Shown: piece by piece, positions 1-11,181 of the stretch | Layout of the letters: each line of letters begins with the position of its first letter | Position numbering within the stretch: the first letter of the stretch is position 1 | Source of the DNA: Isoetes taiwanensis | Taxonomy: Eukaryota; Streptophyta; Lycopodiopsida; Isoetales; Isoetaceae | Assembly: GCA_021234155.1 (NCBI GenBank) | Contig: JAJEKV010000072.1 | Location: forward strand, 6,466,563-6,530,562 | Length of the DNA stretch: 64,000 nucleotides | Reading direction: 5' to 3' | Program-made: the position numbers and the translations under genes | The notes under the pieces: generated by a model | The model's input: only the letters and a program-made list of their open reading frames with translations | The model's database searches: none | What the model was told of the DNA's origin: nothing

Positions 1-1243
1 CTGTGTCATGGATTTCTGGTTCTTCTATGTTGGATGGACTATCTACTCTATCCAACAAGTGTACATCTTTTTTCTTATTCTTTGCATCATTCTTATGCAG
101 GCTTTCTTGATATACCACAACGCTGTTCAAAAACTTCTCACAAAACTCATACTCTACGCTTCCAGCAGCAATTGACACACATTTTTTCCCAAGGCATATA
201 GCTGCTTGACTACTCCCATGCATATACATAGTATCTTTATTTGTAAACATTTGCACCAAATACTTTGCCACATGCGGTCTCATGGAAATGGGATTAACAA
301 CCCCACCTTCCATTCCAACATCTGAGTAAGAAGGAACATCTGCAAGATACTTATATAAGTGCGATGATTGGCTTTCTATATCGTCTTTCAGGAACATAGT
401 GTATATTGGCTTAGAGCTTGTCCAACAAAGTCCTGTTTTTAAGTTCTTATCATTTGGCTTCGCAAGCATAATTATGAAACAAAATGAGAACGTAGTTTCA
501 CAAGGAATGTATTGCTTTGATGGAGAGTCGTGCTCATAGGTTGCGTACACTATTTGTTTATCACATTCCATTGTCCCAACTGACCTCATTGCAGACCAAC
601 ACTGTGGACCTGGTGGAGTGAATAAAATTATTGTATATGTATCACATGAGGTCAGTGTGGAACCCCTTTTCCAAAATTGTTCCCAATCATCTGCGTCCCA
701 ATTTTCGTTCTTACGTGCAGCAAGATGCAAATCTAAAACAAAAAGGGATATGGGGCCTTTAGGAACTCCTGGCTCAACATAACCTTTAACACCTTGTGCT
801 ATTATAAAAGGAGAAGACATCTTATTAGGATCAACTTTCTCACTATCCAATCCCAACTTATCGTGCATCCAATCCAAAACTATATTGGGAAGATCTTCCA
901 CCTTTTTATTCTTTTGTAGCACTGAGGTGATGTAAGTTCCGGCCCACTTGCGACATTTGTCTACTTCTTCATTAGTGATACCATATTTTTTGGCATGGTC
1001 CTCAAAGGTAGCATGTTTCTTTCGTTGGATCAAGTTAATATAAGAAGCAATACCATTTCTTATTACCCTTCTCTGTCAAAGCTCTCCGCAGAACAAGCAT
1101 GCAACATCTTTACCTTTTCCTTTCCATTCGCTTCTCCTCACAACCATCTCAGGCGCATTTATATTTGCTGTAGAACTTAACTTTGTTTGAGACACATTTG
1201 ACTTTCTTTGAGGTGCACTCGATCCTGCTTCTTTGTTAGCTAG
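1..1243 (-). pseudogene. Degenerate beta-class DNA methyltransferase-like gene, 3' part (runs off left edge)
   Basis: Reading the minus strand, one frame is open from about 1047 down to base 1, about 350 codons, with codon choice that reads as protein. The order of conserved blocks resembles a beta-class N4-cytosine/N6-adenine DNA methyltransferase. A motif IV-like strand (FVLDLHL, about 722-740) is followed by a Trp-rich stretch and TYTIILFTPPG. A variable region comes next, then a C-terminal motif I-like block with YMHGSSQAA (about 205-230), a following LGKKCVSI strand and EYEFCEKFL. The usual D/S-P-P-Y/W is replaced by DLHL and the FxGxG loop by MHGSS, so catalysis is unlikely. Upstream (1048-1243) a CLFCGE zinc-finger-like segment is broken by two frameshifts near 1048-1090. 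A putative splice acceptor lies near 1244. The fold assignment is inferred from motif order only. Another methyltransferase-fold protein is possible. Confidence 0.45.
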
Positions 1244-2400
1244 CTATAACATTCAAATAGTTGACAGTTAGCAAACATTGTAATAAAATGGTCCAAATGA
1301 AACTGATTAGATAAATTTGTACAAATTGACATTGTTTTTTGAAAAATGCATGTTTCATGGACATATGTCCGTATGCAGCACTATTTAGCTACTTAAGCTA
1401 AAACTAGAAGAATTATGCATCCTAATGTTCCCAGGAATATAAGAGACTTAGAAAGGCATCTAAAACTAAAGAGACTATCTAAGCAAATCCCTGTAATAAT
1501 ACCACTCGCTCAATCCTTGAGATGATATGTCAAAAGAAAGCAGTCCAGTTTAGAAAGCTTACTTTACTGGACACATTGAACGTGCACTTCTTTAGAAGTG
1601 CAACCAGCTGTTGCAATGCTTTGTTCGTGATACATCCCCATATCATGTCTCCATCCAAATTCTGCTAAGAACATTCAATTGAAGACAATTTTTTCCCCAT
1701 AGGAGCTAGGTAAAAGAAACTTACCTCCCGCTCTATCAGCTTTTGCTACCTAGTGCACAATAGTCCCCAATAGGCCTTACTACCAGAGGGACGTGATCAT
1801 GAGTCAAGACATGAACCTCCTTATCAGCCAGTCTGGCCCCTTCACCCACAACCAGGTGTGGCTCTTGTACACAGGCCGAATTTAATAGTGCATTAAAGAG
1901 GGCTAGCTAGGAGCATCAACTACTAGGCTTTTAAGGTCTCTACCCCCCTTCCCAATACAATGAGTCCACAGAGATCATCATTACATACATATCACAGAAG
2001 AACTAAAGAACAAGATTTAATCTAAATCACAGAGTTAGGTTCTTTAGTTATGGCTTGGTATCTAGAGGTCTAGATGGCTGCTATGGGCAAATCAATAGGC
2101 TAAACCTACTTACTCTATGTCTGGGAGGCGGATTAGACTATTGAATTGACAAAATACCTGATCCCTGGCTTGCTCCTCCTGCTCTGAACTCGACCATGCT
2201 GCAGAACTGCTAGAAGATGAAACTAGAAAGGGAAGCTGATGAGCTAAACTGCTCAGACAGACTTTGGGAGGCGAGATTGGCTCTTGGAGCAAGCAAAACA
2301 GAGCCCTAGAAGGCTGTGGACGGCATAGGATGGGAAATGCATAGAGACGTAAGCTTATTAGTAACATAAAATCAATTGGAACTGAGTACCAAACTACTAA
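1244..2400. other. AT-rich intergenic or intron sequence, no gene seen
   Basis: No convincing reading frame was found. It contains one copy of the palindrome GGACATATGTCC at 1359-1370, the same core that is clustered at 24371-25070. The part from about 1700 to 2400 may belong to the LTR suggested by the polypurine tract at 2405-2418. Confidence 0.4.
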
Positions 2401-2404
2401 CACA

Positions 2405-2418
2405 TCCCCCTTCCCCTT
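2405..2418 (-). mobile_element. Possible polypurine tract next to an LTR start (retrotransposon remnant)
   Basis: On the minus strand the sequence AAGGGGAAGGGGGA is followed directly by TGTGTTAGTAG. A polypurine tract followed by a 5'-TG LTR start is typical of plant LTR retrotransposons. The LTR would then extend towards lower coordinates, but its other end, a target-site duplication and a second LTR were not found. No polymerase coding is recognisable on the internal side, where only a non-characteristic frame at 2418-2490 was seen. Confidence 0.3.
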
Positions 2419-3247
2419 GAGCATGAGAAAAAAATTTGACATCTCTACATGGCAAAGATCGTCATGTTTCAAAACTTTTATTTCCATTTTGCAATCTATC
2501 TTTATGCAACCAGTTCCATAGTTCTCTAATCACTTACAGCAAAGGATGTCTCATGTTTAACTAAAATTGCTCCAGCCTCTTCGTTTTTTAATTCAGGAAG
2601 GAAATCCACCAATAAGAGACTATCTAAGCAAACAAAAGGAGGATTAAAATAAATGCAAGGGAAGGTATGGGTCAATAATTTAGAACCTATATATCTTTTG
2701 GTATGGCCAAAACCTTAGGATTCAAATGTTTATTAAAGTATTGGGGATACCCGAGCCTGGTATCCCCCTAAATATTGAACAAGAAAGAAAACCACGAAAG
2801 AGCAGTGGTAAAATGGAGGAAACCAAATGGGACTTAATGGAGCACTCTTTGTAGCTTGGTATGTCTGTCGTCTTGATAAGACTGCCAGAATAAATATGGA
2901 AAGGATGCTTCTGCAAATTTCCTCTAAGTGGAGCTGTGCATGGCAATCATTGGACACTGAAAGCTTGTTTGGCATCACAAATTTAATTGGATCAAATTGT
3001 CTTATTGCAGTCAAATTAGAAGTCGTGTCAGCATCCAAGAAAAGCCAGCAGCATCGAGTGTTTGAGCTCTGCTATTTGGGGGTCGGGCTGAGGCAGATCC
3101 GGATATGAAATAGCCAGCACCTTTTTCATGCAATAATGATAGATTTAGGCATAAGAAAGGCTGATCCGGATATAAAATGGAGGAATCGGCCAGAACCCTG
3201 CTGCAAAATCCGGCATCTTCAGCCCAGAACTCCATAGCTGCTCCAAG

Positions 3248-3475
3248 AACAGAAATTTTCAAACAAGAATGTATGTGGCTTTGGAAACAGAGTTACTGGC
3301 TTGGTTTTTCCTCTAAAAACAGAGTAACACGAACCCATTTTTCCTCCAAAAACAGAAATTTTCAAACAAGAATGTATGTGCTTTGGAAAGAGAGTAATTG
3401 GCATGGTTTTTCCTCTGAAAACAGAGTAACACGAACCCATTTTTCCTCCAAAAACAGAAATTTTCAAACAAGAAA
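3248..3475. repeat. Tandem repeat, about 102 bp unit, 2.2 copies
   Basis: The phrase AGAAATTTTCAAACAAGAA begins at 3251, 3354 and 3456, giving periods of 103 and 102 bp. The intervening sequence is nearly identical between copies. The overlapping open frames on both strands are a by-product of this repetition. Confidence 0.85.
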
Positions 3476-3479
3476 ATGG

Positions 3480-3890
3480 ACTAACCTCTTTAGCATAGAG
3501 AATATCTTTTACTGGCCATTCACTCCATGAATGATCCCACTGCTTCAGATACCGTGTCAGCTCCAAGAGTTGGTTTCGGCAACATCATTTCGACTCCCAA
3601 TGAGGATCGCACCTCCACCTTGCACCATCCAACTTCAAAATGAATTGTTCCGAAGGATTCCATGACAATGCCTTTACCAACAATGTTTCCATCAATAAGA
3701 AGCTGGCATTCTGCATGAGCCATAGGACTTTAGACAAAATTTAAGACTGATTAGGAGTTGTGCAGAGAAGTAAATTACCTTGGGTTTTCGCTTCAGTAGC
3801 ATCCTGTGATGCCATATTCAACCGCTTATGATGTTTTTGATGCCTCACATAACTGTAAAATGCGCCAATCTCCAACAAGACTGAAAATGG
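3480..3890 (-). pseudogene. DUF8039-like domain fragment (transposon-associated plant gene)
   Basis: Minus-strand frame 3520-3723 contains CQLLIDGNIVGKGIVM, a GTIHFEVGWCKVEV strand pair, LPKPTLGAD and AVGSFME. The order (Cys-x-Leu, a V/G-x-G-x-V turn, an I-H strand, a P-x-P-x-x-L-G segment, then an A-x-G-S-F-x-x-W-P ending) resembles DUF8039, a domain found in plant proteins associated with CACTA-type transposons. The expected EWPV ending lies in another frame at about 3510-3530, so there is a frameshift. An upstream coding stretch (about 3780-3890) ends in a GT donor at CAAG|GTAATT, but its phase does not join the next exon cleanly. Likely a broken relic. Confidence 0.42.
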
Positions 3891-3897
3891 AGGTGCC

Positions 3898-3962
3898 GAA
3901 TATGAATTAGCCGGAAATGGTGAAGAAAGAATATGAATTAGCCGGAAATAGTGAAGAAAGAA
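3898..3962. repeat. Short direct duplication, about 33 bp
   Basis: AATATGAATTAGCCGGAAAT plus GTGAAGAAAG occurs twice in tandem with one base difference. Confidence 0.7.
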
Positions 3963-4300
3963 TTGTAACAGAAAGAAGCGCAGAGAACTTCGGGTTCAAG
4001 ATTCAATCTTGGACGCCCATTTTTCAAATTTTGAATTTCTAAAAATAGCATCATTCTCCTTAACAAACCATTAAAGCTTTTTCTGTTACACCCACCGCCT
4101 CTGATCGAGTGGTTAAAACAAGAAGAAGTGGAGACTGTTGAAGACGGAGGAGGCTTCTCAAGAATGGAGGTAGCACATGCAAAGCATGGACGTGCGTAGA
4201 CATGACTTCCAAAAAGAAAAGGCGAAAACCAGGTGGGTGCCCGTTCTTGTTTTCTTCTTGCTCTGTGAAATCTCGGTTGTTATCTTTGGCTGCAAAAAGT

Positions 4301-4425
4301 CCAGAAAATGTTGGTGGATTTCAATTTGTTTTTCTTTTGTTTGGTATTTCTGAACATGATCGAGTCCAGGAAATGTTGGTGGATTTCAATTTGTTTTTCT
4401 TTTGTTTGGTATTTCTGAACATGAT
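4301..4425. repeat. Tandem duplication, 65 bp unit, 1.9 copies
   Basis: A segment starting CCAGAAAATGTTGGTGGATT at 4301 repeats from 4366 (CCAGGAAATG...) and both copies end in TTTCTGAACATGAT. Period 65 bp. The 96-residue frame over it has no family resemblance. Confidence 0.85.
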
Positions 4426-4429
4426 GTTA

Positions 4430-6680
4430 GCTGATTATTCAGATTTGCTTCAGATTTCCTTTCCCACAAACAAAAATCCTATGTACTACTGAACAAAAAA
4501 TTGTGTCCTGTGTGTAACGGACCTAGAATTTTGAGGTATGTTGTGGAATTATATTATTAAGGGGATGCAAAGGAATAATAACTCAAATACCATGCATGCA
4601 GAGTATATATCGTATATGTAGGGATTATAGGATAAATATACTGGAGGTTAGTAATAAATACAAATACAGTGGAAACTTGATGCATGTGATGGTGGAACAT
4701 TTTGGAAGGCGATAGATTGCAGCCGGATTGCTGAAGGAGCAGGGTGTGAGCAATACTCTGGGAGCGTGTTGGAGTGCAGAGGAAGCAAGCGGGATTCCAG
4801 GTGGGATCAAGCTTTACACCTGGGGTTTTTCTACTGTAGTAAAATTGTGTTAATGTGGTAGGATTGTTTCTGGAACTTAGCATAGATTTAGAGTAAATTA
4901 TAAGTACGTGGACATGAACAAGCTTGCATGATTGTATATGGAAAATATTGTATGATTGTATATTGGAAGCTTACATAAAGTATCATAGATCTAATTTTTT
5001 CTAGGGAGCCGAGTACTTAAACCCATGCTAGAAGGAACTGGGATAGTTCAGATTAGAATCTGAAGAGTGGATTAAGATAAAATTGTTGGCAGAAACCAGT
5101 TAAGACTGCAATATTTCCCTTGCATGCTGCCATTTGCACGGCATGACCCTGCTGAATTGTAATGACGAGAAAGCATGGAAAACCACTTGGAATGGATCGA
5201 TTTGGGCATCAAAGGGACTGAAATATGAAGAAGACAGAATTAAGAAGTATTAGGCAAGAACTAACCAATGCTGCTGGTAGAACGACATAATCTTGCCGAT
5301 TTGGCATGCTTGGAAAGCATGTGAATCGCCCTGAAATGGGCCGATTTGGGCCTTAGGGAGGCCGAAATGGGGAAAGAATGCAGAATCAGGAAGATTGAAG
5401 CAAGATTTGGCTGCAAATAACATGATCTTGCTGGCCAGGAACTGACCTGAAACCACTCGATTTGCGCCACAAGCAGCCCGAAATGATCTAAGAATCCCTA
5501 AGAAGACAAAATCGGATGTGCCAGGATGATTTGGGCTGGATTCTATGGCCCAGAGGCCAGATTCGTGAGATGCAGGCCGCCTCTGTAACCTGCACATTAG
5601 GTTTAAAAGAAAAATAAAAATAAACAGTTAGTTCGAAATAGTTAAATGGAGTTAACACATGGGATTTAAAAAAAATCAAGTTAAAATGGTTTAGTGGATG
5701 AAGATTAGTTATAGTTATTTAATTGGTAAATTCATAAGTTGGGCTAGCTAGATATTAAAATTCTTTGGGATTAGCCTGATTAGAGATGGGCGTAACACAA
5801 AGCAAGGATATTATGAGCTAGAGAATGGGCACCGAATCAATTAAACTAATGGGCAGGGTTATGGGGTAAACGTTATTAAGGTCTTAAATAACGGTCTTGA
5901 ATAGGATAACCAACTTAGTTGAATATTGTGAATGGCAAGGAATGCTTATACTCTGACTTAGGGGTAATAGTTGCATTTTGTATTATGTTGGTCGTATTAA
6001 TAATATGAGTCATGGCTGGTTTCTCTTGTTGCCTGAAATGTGTACTATGGGATTTTTTTTTCTGATGTTGAACTTGTTGAGGCATGTACTATGATGATGT
6101 CAAGCTATAAATGGGTATAATTCTTTGATATAGACCTCTGGGGCCGGAGTCTAGGTGCGATGGTCTAGACTTCATGCGGTTTTTACAATGAGAAGAATGT
6201 AAATGTTATTATTTGAACATGGCCGTTGTTATGGTATGAGTGCGCCGTCATGCAGTTAGTGGTCCTTCAATCTTTGGGCAATGGCGTGGATGGGTGTGTA
6301 CACACGTGGTTACCCCGCCTCTATGTCACTGGCCTGATCAGCCGAGTTGACCTTGCTCAGACCCAGAGGAATATTGGTTGCAATGTTGATGCTATGATTG
6401 CTTGGTTATTACATATGTGGTCTAGAATGTTGGAATTAAGTTGCAATGGTCATGCTTGTTGGACTAATAACCTGAATTGCAGGGGCGAGGCTACAGTAAG
6501 GTTAGGTTGTTGTTCTAGGTTAATGCCTTGTATTGTTAATGCTAGATATGTCCCCGATCCCCACTTAGTCCGTGTGATTAACCCCATGGTTGATGGTGTA
6601 AGCAGAGGTGGGAGATGTTTTGGAAAGTAGTTAAGCTTCGAAAAGGTGAGAGTAGAAGCGTGTGGATTGCTATTCAATAA
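4430..6680. other. Non-coding stretch with diverged internal repeats
   Basis: No gene was recognised. Between about 5180 and 5530 a block containing a CGATTTG-like core and a CNGAAATG-like core recurs about three times at roughly 130 bp spacing, which is why an otherwise meaningless minus-strand frame of 115 residues is open there. The stretch 5600-6680 is AT-rich and resembles LTR or untranslated retroelement sequence only in a general way. Confidence 0.35.
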
Positions 6681-6683
6681 ACT

Positions 6684-6720
6684 TGATTATTATTGCTATT
6701 ATTATTATTATTATTATTAT
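6684..6720. repeat. (ATT)n microsatellite
   Basis: Imperfect then perfect TTA repeats followed by a short AT run. Confidence 0.9.
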
Positions 6721-7111
6721 ATATAGGCTTGAAGCTATAATTATTAGGAACATTCATTGTGTGCGGGGATATTGCTGAGTAATGCGCAAGTATATGTTTG
6801 GGACCTTAGAATATGTACAAAGATTAAATTCTTTACCTAAGCATGCATGTATTGATTTCTTGAGTCCCAGAGGTTAAGTAGATCCAACGGTAGAGATCGA
6901 TGGGATCTCCAGTTACCGAGAGGTTAACTGGCCAGGCCCGTCACACAGTATACTACCGAACTAAATTATGTGTCCTCATTGCTTCTGTTAGATTTGCATG
7001 TCCAAATACCCTTTTTTTTGCTCTTTACCTACCTTTGTTTTTCGTTTCTTTTTCTTACTTAGATTTGCAGGTTCAAATACCTTTTTTTTTTGCTTTTTAC
7101 CTACCTTTGTT

Positions 7112-7191
7112 TTTGGGTTGCCCCTAGGGGGGCAATCCCTTGTTTATGTGGGTTTTTGACATATTCATGGTATATGCTAGCATATGCCTAG
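7112..7191 (+). repeat. Dispersed repeat R1, copy 1
   Basis: The block has GGGTTGCCCCTAGGGGGGCA, then a TATGTGGG segment, then TATGCTAGCATATGCC. It recurs at 12120-12200 (+) and about 24265-24360 (- orientation). It starts with an imperfect palindrome (TTGCCCCTAGGGGGGCAA) that may be the terminus of a mobile element. It abuts repeat R2 at 7192. Confidence 0.65.
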
Positions 7192-7340
7192 AATATGTAG
7201 CATAATAACAGGGGGTTACTTTTAGATTTTTATACGCTTTTTCATATGGTTTTTCTATGATTTCGTTGTTGTATTCGTTGAGGTGTACTAAATAGTATTT
7301 CTAGAGTGCACCCTTTATGGGCCGTTGATTTTCGTTGGTT
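7192..7340 (+). repeat. Dispersed repeat R2, copy 1
   Basis: About 145 bp beginning AATATGTAGCATAATAACAG and continuing through TTTTTCATATGGTTTTTCTATGA to a TAGAGTGCACCCTTT block. Similar copies lie at 15130-15275 (inverted) and 17656-17800 (direct). Fragments of its start are seen at about 8052 and 14613. Confidence 0.75.
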
Positions 7341-7391
7341 GGAAAAATCCGAGGGTTGTTGTCTTTCTCTGCATGTGTTTGTGCATGAACA

Positions 7392-7530
7392 CTATGCAAG
7401 TGTGTGCATGTGCATGTGCACATGCATGTGCATGTGTGTGCATGTGCACATGCATGTGCATGTGTGTGCATGTGCATGTTCATATGCATGTGCAAGTGCA
7501 AGTGCAAGTGCATGTGCATGTGTGCATGTG
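7392..7530. repeat. (CATGTG)n / (GTGCAT)n satellite-like low-complexity tract
   Basis: About 140 bp of alternating CATGTG, CACATG and CAAGTG hexamers. Several overlapping frames with Cys-Met or His-Met repeats are open here only because of the hexamer period. Confidence 0.9.
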
Positions 7531-8270
7531 TACTTGCCCTCTTGGATTCTTATTGCCGGAGTGGATTTTACTACCACGAGATGGATTTTTTGCTCACACT
7601 TACAAAGGTATTTGTTTTTTAATGTTTCTTCAGTTAGCATAATGTTTTTTTTACAAGGTATTGGTTTCCTGATTCTACAATGTAGTCTTTGCAAAACCCT
7701 TTTGTTTCCTTCCTATGATTTGCCGCTTGATTCAAGTTTAGGCCCTCTGTTTTGCTTTCAACTCTTGGATATTTATGGCTTCGGATTGTTCATAGCAGCC
7801 AGCCTTTAGCTTCAATCAACAAACGGATTTTTATGCACACAACAAAGTGGATTATTCACGCCCTTTTCCATGTCACGCAGATCACCAAACAAAGGCCACA
7901 AGAATACATTTATATTGTAGGTTTGGAACTTTAATCGAACCGTAAAGGTGAATCATGCATTACCTTTAAGCTAGAGATGGAGCATCCAAATCATATGGAT
8001 TGATAAACAATGGTGTCATTGTGAAAGAGAAATAGTTGTAGCGAAGTAACAATATGTAGCATAATAACGAGGGTTTTCTTTGTGTTGTAAACTTTATGAC
8101 TTTCTCGTGAATAATGGGATCAATCTGCTCTATCTTTATGGTAACTTTTACTTATGTTCTATTTGTTTTATTGTGATCAAATTCAAAAGCTACAGTGATG
8201 AAAGCCTCAAATGAATTCTAGTTTTTTCCTCGGGTTTGAATTCTAAAATTTTTGTCACACTGCGGGGACG

Positions 8271-8893
8271 TTCCTAAGGCCTCAAGGCAAAAATTTTTTT
8301 TGCAACACAAACCATTAACATCCAACATATAAAAATTAAATCCCCCAACACATAACAACCATTGACATTAACAACCAACACATAACTACCATTGACATTA
8401 ATTAACATAACCATTGGGTCCAACACATTTAAATTAAAATCCACCTTAAACCCCCTTTGGTTTGGGTGCATATTCACAATGAGGGGGTGACGAGGGGCGC
8501 AAGAGCCCTCATAATTGTATTTTGCACGTACGAAATCAACACCATATAGTATTCCGCTTGAAATCTTATAGTATTTTGCGAATCTTATTATACAGTATAG
8601 CAAATTTTGTACTTGCATACCCCACAAACGAGGAACTTTACGTACGGTATAGATTAAGGAATAAGGGGTGAATATGCCTATCCAACAGCTCTCGTTGCCC
8701 GGAGTCACCCCCCGTGTGAATATGCACCCAAACCAAAGGGGGTTTAAGGGGGATTTTAATTTAAATGTGTTGGACCCAATGGTTATGTTAATTAATGTCA
8801 ATGGTAGTTATGTGTTGGTTGTTAATGTCAATGGTTGTTATGTGTTGGGGGATTTAATTTTTATATGTTGGATGTTAATGGTTTGTGTTGTGT
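8271..8893. mobile_element. Foldback (long inverted repeat) element FB-1
   Basis: The left arm (about 8271-8500) is the reverse complement of the right arm (about 8680-8893), separated by a roughly 180 bp AT-rich centre. Both arms contain CCCAAACCAAAGGGGGTTTA or its complement, a stretch giving AAATGTGTTGGACCCAATGG, and repeated short ATGTCAATGGTNGTTATGTG units towards the ends. The 175-residue minus-strand frame running across the arms is a consequence of the repeat. The left end carries a small AGGCCTCAAGGC hairpin. The family recurs at 13345-13535 (one arm) and 21314-21840 (complete, opposite orientation). Confidence 0.8.
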
Positions 8894-9269
8894 TAATGGT
8901 TTGTGTGAATATGCCAAAAACTGCTTATAACCTGTAAATTGTCGGTCGCCCATGTTGCCGGATGGCTGCTTTGCAAACCGGCTGACCGAAAGATGGAGGC
9001 CATCGGCAAGGTAAGCCTGTCGTTTTGGTGTAGGAATATCTCTTCAGCTTGGTCCCCTTGCATGTAAGAAGCAGCCCCCTTCTTTGACAGGGCACTTCCG
9101 AGGGCCCAGATTTCGGAGCAATTTGTCAGACCAGGGATGTATTCTGTTGTTTCTTTCAAAGAGGCAAATGCGGCTTAGAAATCATGGTTGGGTTTGGGCT
9201 TGTAGATGCGTTGCAGGCTGCCGGAGGCTAAGAATAGATGAAAATGGAGTATGTGTTTTGAAATTATAG

Positions 9270-9540
9270 GATGTTGTTAAGCTCTTTGTGCATATGGGAA
9301 ACAAATTGGGTAAAAGACGCCCTCTTGTAGACGATGATTCGAGCAAAACTAGATGCAGCAGATGCAGATGAGCTTCTTTATGCCAGACTCTGGCCTTCAA
9401 GAAAGGATATGCTTTCATCTTGAACAACACGGTATGTTCTTAATCTGATTTTGCATGTTTTTGGAGCTTTTTTGTGGATCGAAACACTGCCAGAGCCACA
9501 GGAAGCTTTGTGTTGCCATAGCCTAAAGTTGGTTTTGCAG
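9270..9540 (+). repeat. Duplicated exon-like segment, copy 1
   Basis: Encodes an exon-like stretch with DAADADELLYARLWPSRKDM, followed by a GT donor (ACG|GTATGTT), then a block with WIETLPEPQEAL. The same order occurs at 12300-12655 with about 90 percent similarity by eye. The product is not recognised. The segment leads directly into the amidase-like gene at 9541, so it may be its 5' part. Confidence 0.55.
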
Positions 9541-11181
9541 GTTGCAACTGGCCTTGCAGAAGTTCCATTAAATGTAATTGCTGGTGGCTTGTCAAGATTA
9601 GAAGTAGTTTGCCCATCCGTATCAAGCTTGATTCTCTCAAAGTTTTGCAGATAATTGGACCTCGAGTATGTTTCTTTGAGTTTTTAAATCAAGAACATAG
9701 AGATATCTTTTATCAGCATGGTAGTCATTTGGATAGATGTCAAATGTAGAAAAGATTTGGCTTCAGGATGCATGATATGTATGCAAAAAGAAAAAGAAAA
9801 GGGAGAAAAATTAAAGAACCAAAGAAATATTGAGTCTCGTGCTTAGAGGCATAGTTGTGTAGGAAAATAGTTCGAAATATAATATGGAACTTATGGTGAT
9901 GAAGTATATTCTAATGCTAGTTATTATATGCAGACGAAGAAAAAGACTCCTGCAAGTGCTTCTGCTTATTTTAGATATGCAAAGGACGTTGGCAGGAATG
10001 ATGTGATTATTGTAGTTCCTGGTCATTGGATTGATCCAGGATATGAGGCAGGCAGACCAGGAGAACATGAATTTAATTTAGAGGTTAGCATGGAATTTAC
10101 TTTTATGAGTTTATGTGCCAAACCATTATGTCAGGTGATGACCAATGACCAAGCATATACCTTCCATATCAGGATTATATTTGTTTCTTCTCCATATTAA
10201 ATTGTCTCAGGTAGTAAATATACTGGAGAAGCAATTGCATGGAAATGGATGGGAAGTTCTTAGGCCTAATCGTGATGCACCTCATTTATCTTGGGAAGAA
10301 TATCTTAATTGGGTTTCAAAACAGGTATGCATTTGCCTACTTATTTGGGTCTTCTCTTAGGAGTTTGGAAGTCAAGTTAGTATTGCCATTGAACAAACAA
10401 TACCTGACGCATTAAGACTTTGTAAACTCTTGAAAACTTTGGCACCTTGATGGCTTCTTTATGTGATTATTTATGTTATGCCTGGTTAGATACATTTCCC
10501 AGTCCGCATCTTATTGTAATTGTAAAATGTGAATTTGCTGGCTTGCAGACTCTGAAAGGCACTCCTCTTTTGGAAATACATGGGCAGGTATGTTCACTTG
10601 CTAATTTTATGTTCAATGCAAGTAATAAAGTAACTAATGAAGTTCTGCAGGGTTCAAATGCTGATTATAGAGGCTATGTTTTAGGGTAATTGGAGATGCT
10701 AATGCCCCATTGAATAAAGTATGGATTAGAAATCAAGTTCGTTTACTTTTTGCCAACAAAACTACTGTATTTACTTAAATACATGATATCAGGAACTGGC
10801 TGGAGATTTTGGCTATTTTCAAATGGATTGGAGAGATCTTGCAGTTCCCGTTGAGGAGGAGTGATTTTGGAAAGTTTTAATTTAGATGAGTTATTTTTAC
10901 TCTATAATAAAATCTATGAAGCTTTTTCTTTTGTAGTTATTAATTATCATTCCTTTCTATTCTATTCTATTCTATTCTATTCATACATGCAATCAACATA
11001 ACAGGTATTACAAATGGCGCCTTGGCATCGAACTTGGGCAGTCATAAGGCTTGCAAATCGCATTGTTGCTTGCATTGAGCGTGCAAGCTCAAAAAATTGT
11101 GCTTCTCGTAGAATTCACGTTGAATTAGATGGAGAAGAAGATTTGATCTCAATGGACCAGCCTAGTTTCCATGTGAAATAG
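9541..11181 (+). pseudogene. Amidase_3-like (N-acetylmuramoyl-L-alanine amidase fold) hydrolase, frameshifted
   Basis: Seven exon-like blocks with AG/GT borders are visible at 9541-9665, 9934-10083, 10211-10324, 10549-10587, 10651-10718, 10793-10890 and 11005-11181 (stop). Together they read as one protein. It contains VVPGHWIDPGYEAGRPGEHE, a segment with LRPNRDAPHLSWEEYLNWV, LEIHGQGSNADYRG, then FGYFQMDWRDL and APWHRTWAVIRLANRI. The spaced H (PGHW), E (GEHE) and H (EIHGQ) fit the zinc ligands of the amidase_3 family, which cleaves the lactyl-peptide bond of peptidoglycan. Related plant proteins of cyanobacterial type are plausible, so a plastid role is a guess. One-base losses break the frame near 9647, 10683 and 10852, and the donor after 10890 lacks its expected G. 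All are at short homopolymers. Either a recent pseudogene or consensus errors. Confidence 0.5.
10953..10985. repeat. (TATTC)n microsatellite
   Basis: Five to six TCTAT/TATTC units within an intron of the amidase-like gene. A similar short run occurs at about 24802-24825. Confidence 0.85.

Noticed and set aside
2110-2487. 125-codon minus-strand frame
   Set aside because: Crosses the suggested polypurine tract/LTR border and contains a Ser-run of low complexity; more likely retroelement non-coding sequence.
7301-7809. Several Cys/Met/His-repeat open frames up to 167 codons
   Set aside because: They are open because of the hexamer microsatellite at 7392-7530.
8274-8801. 175-codon minus-strand open frame
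   Set aside because: It spans both arms and the centre of foldback FB-1; the mirrored amino-acid words come from the inverted repeat, not from selection for a protein.
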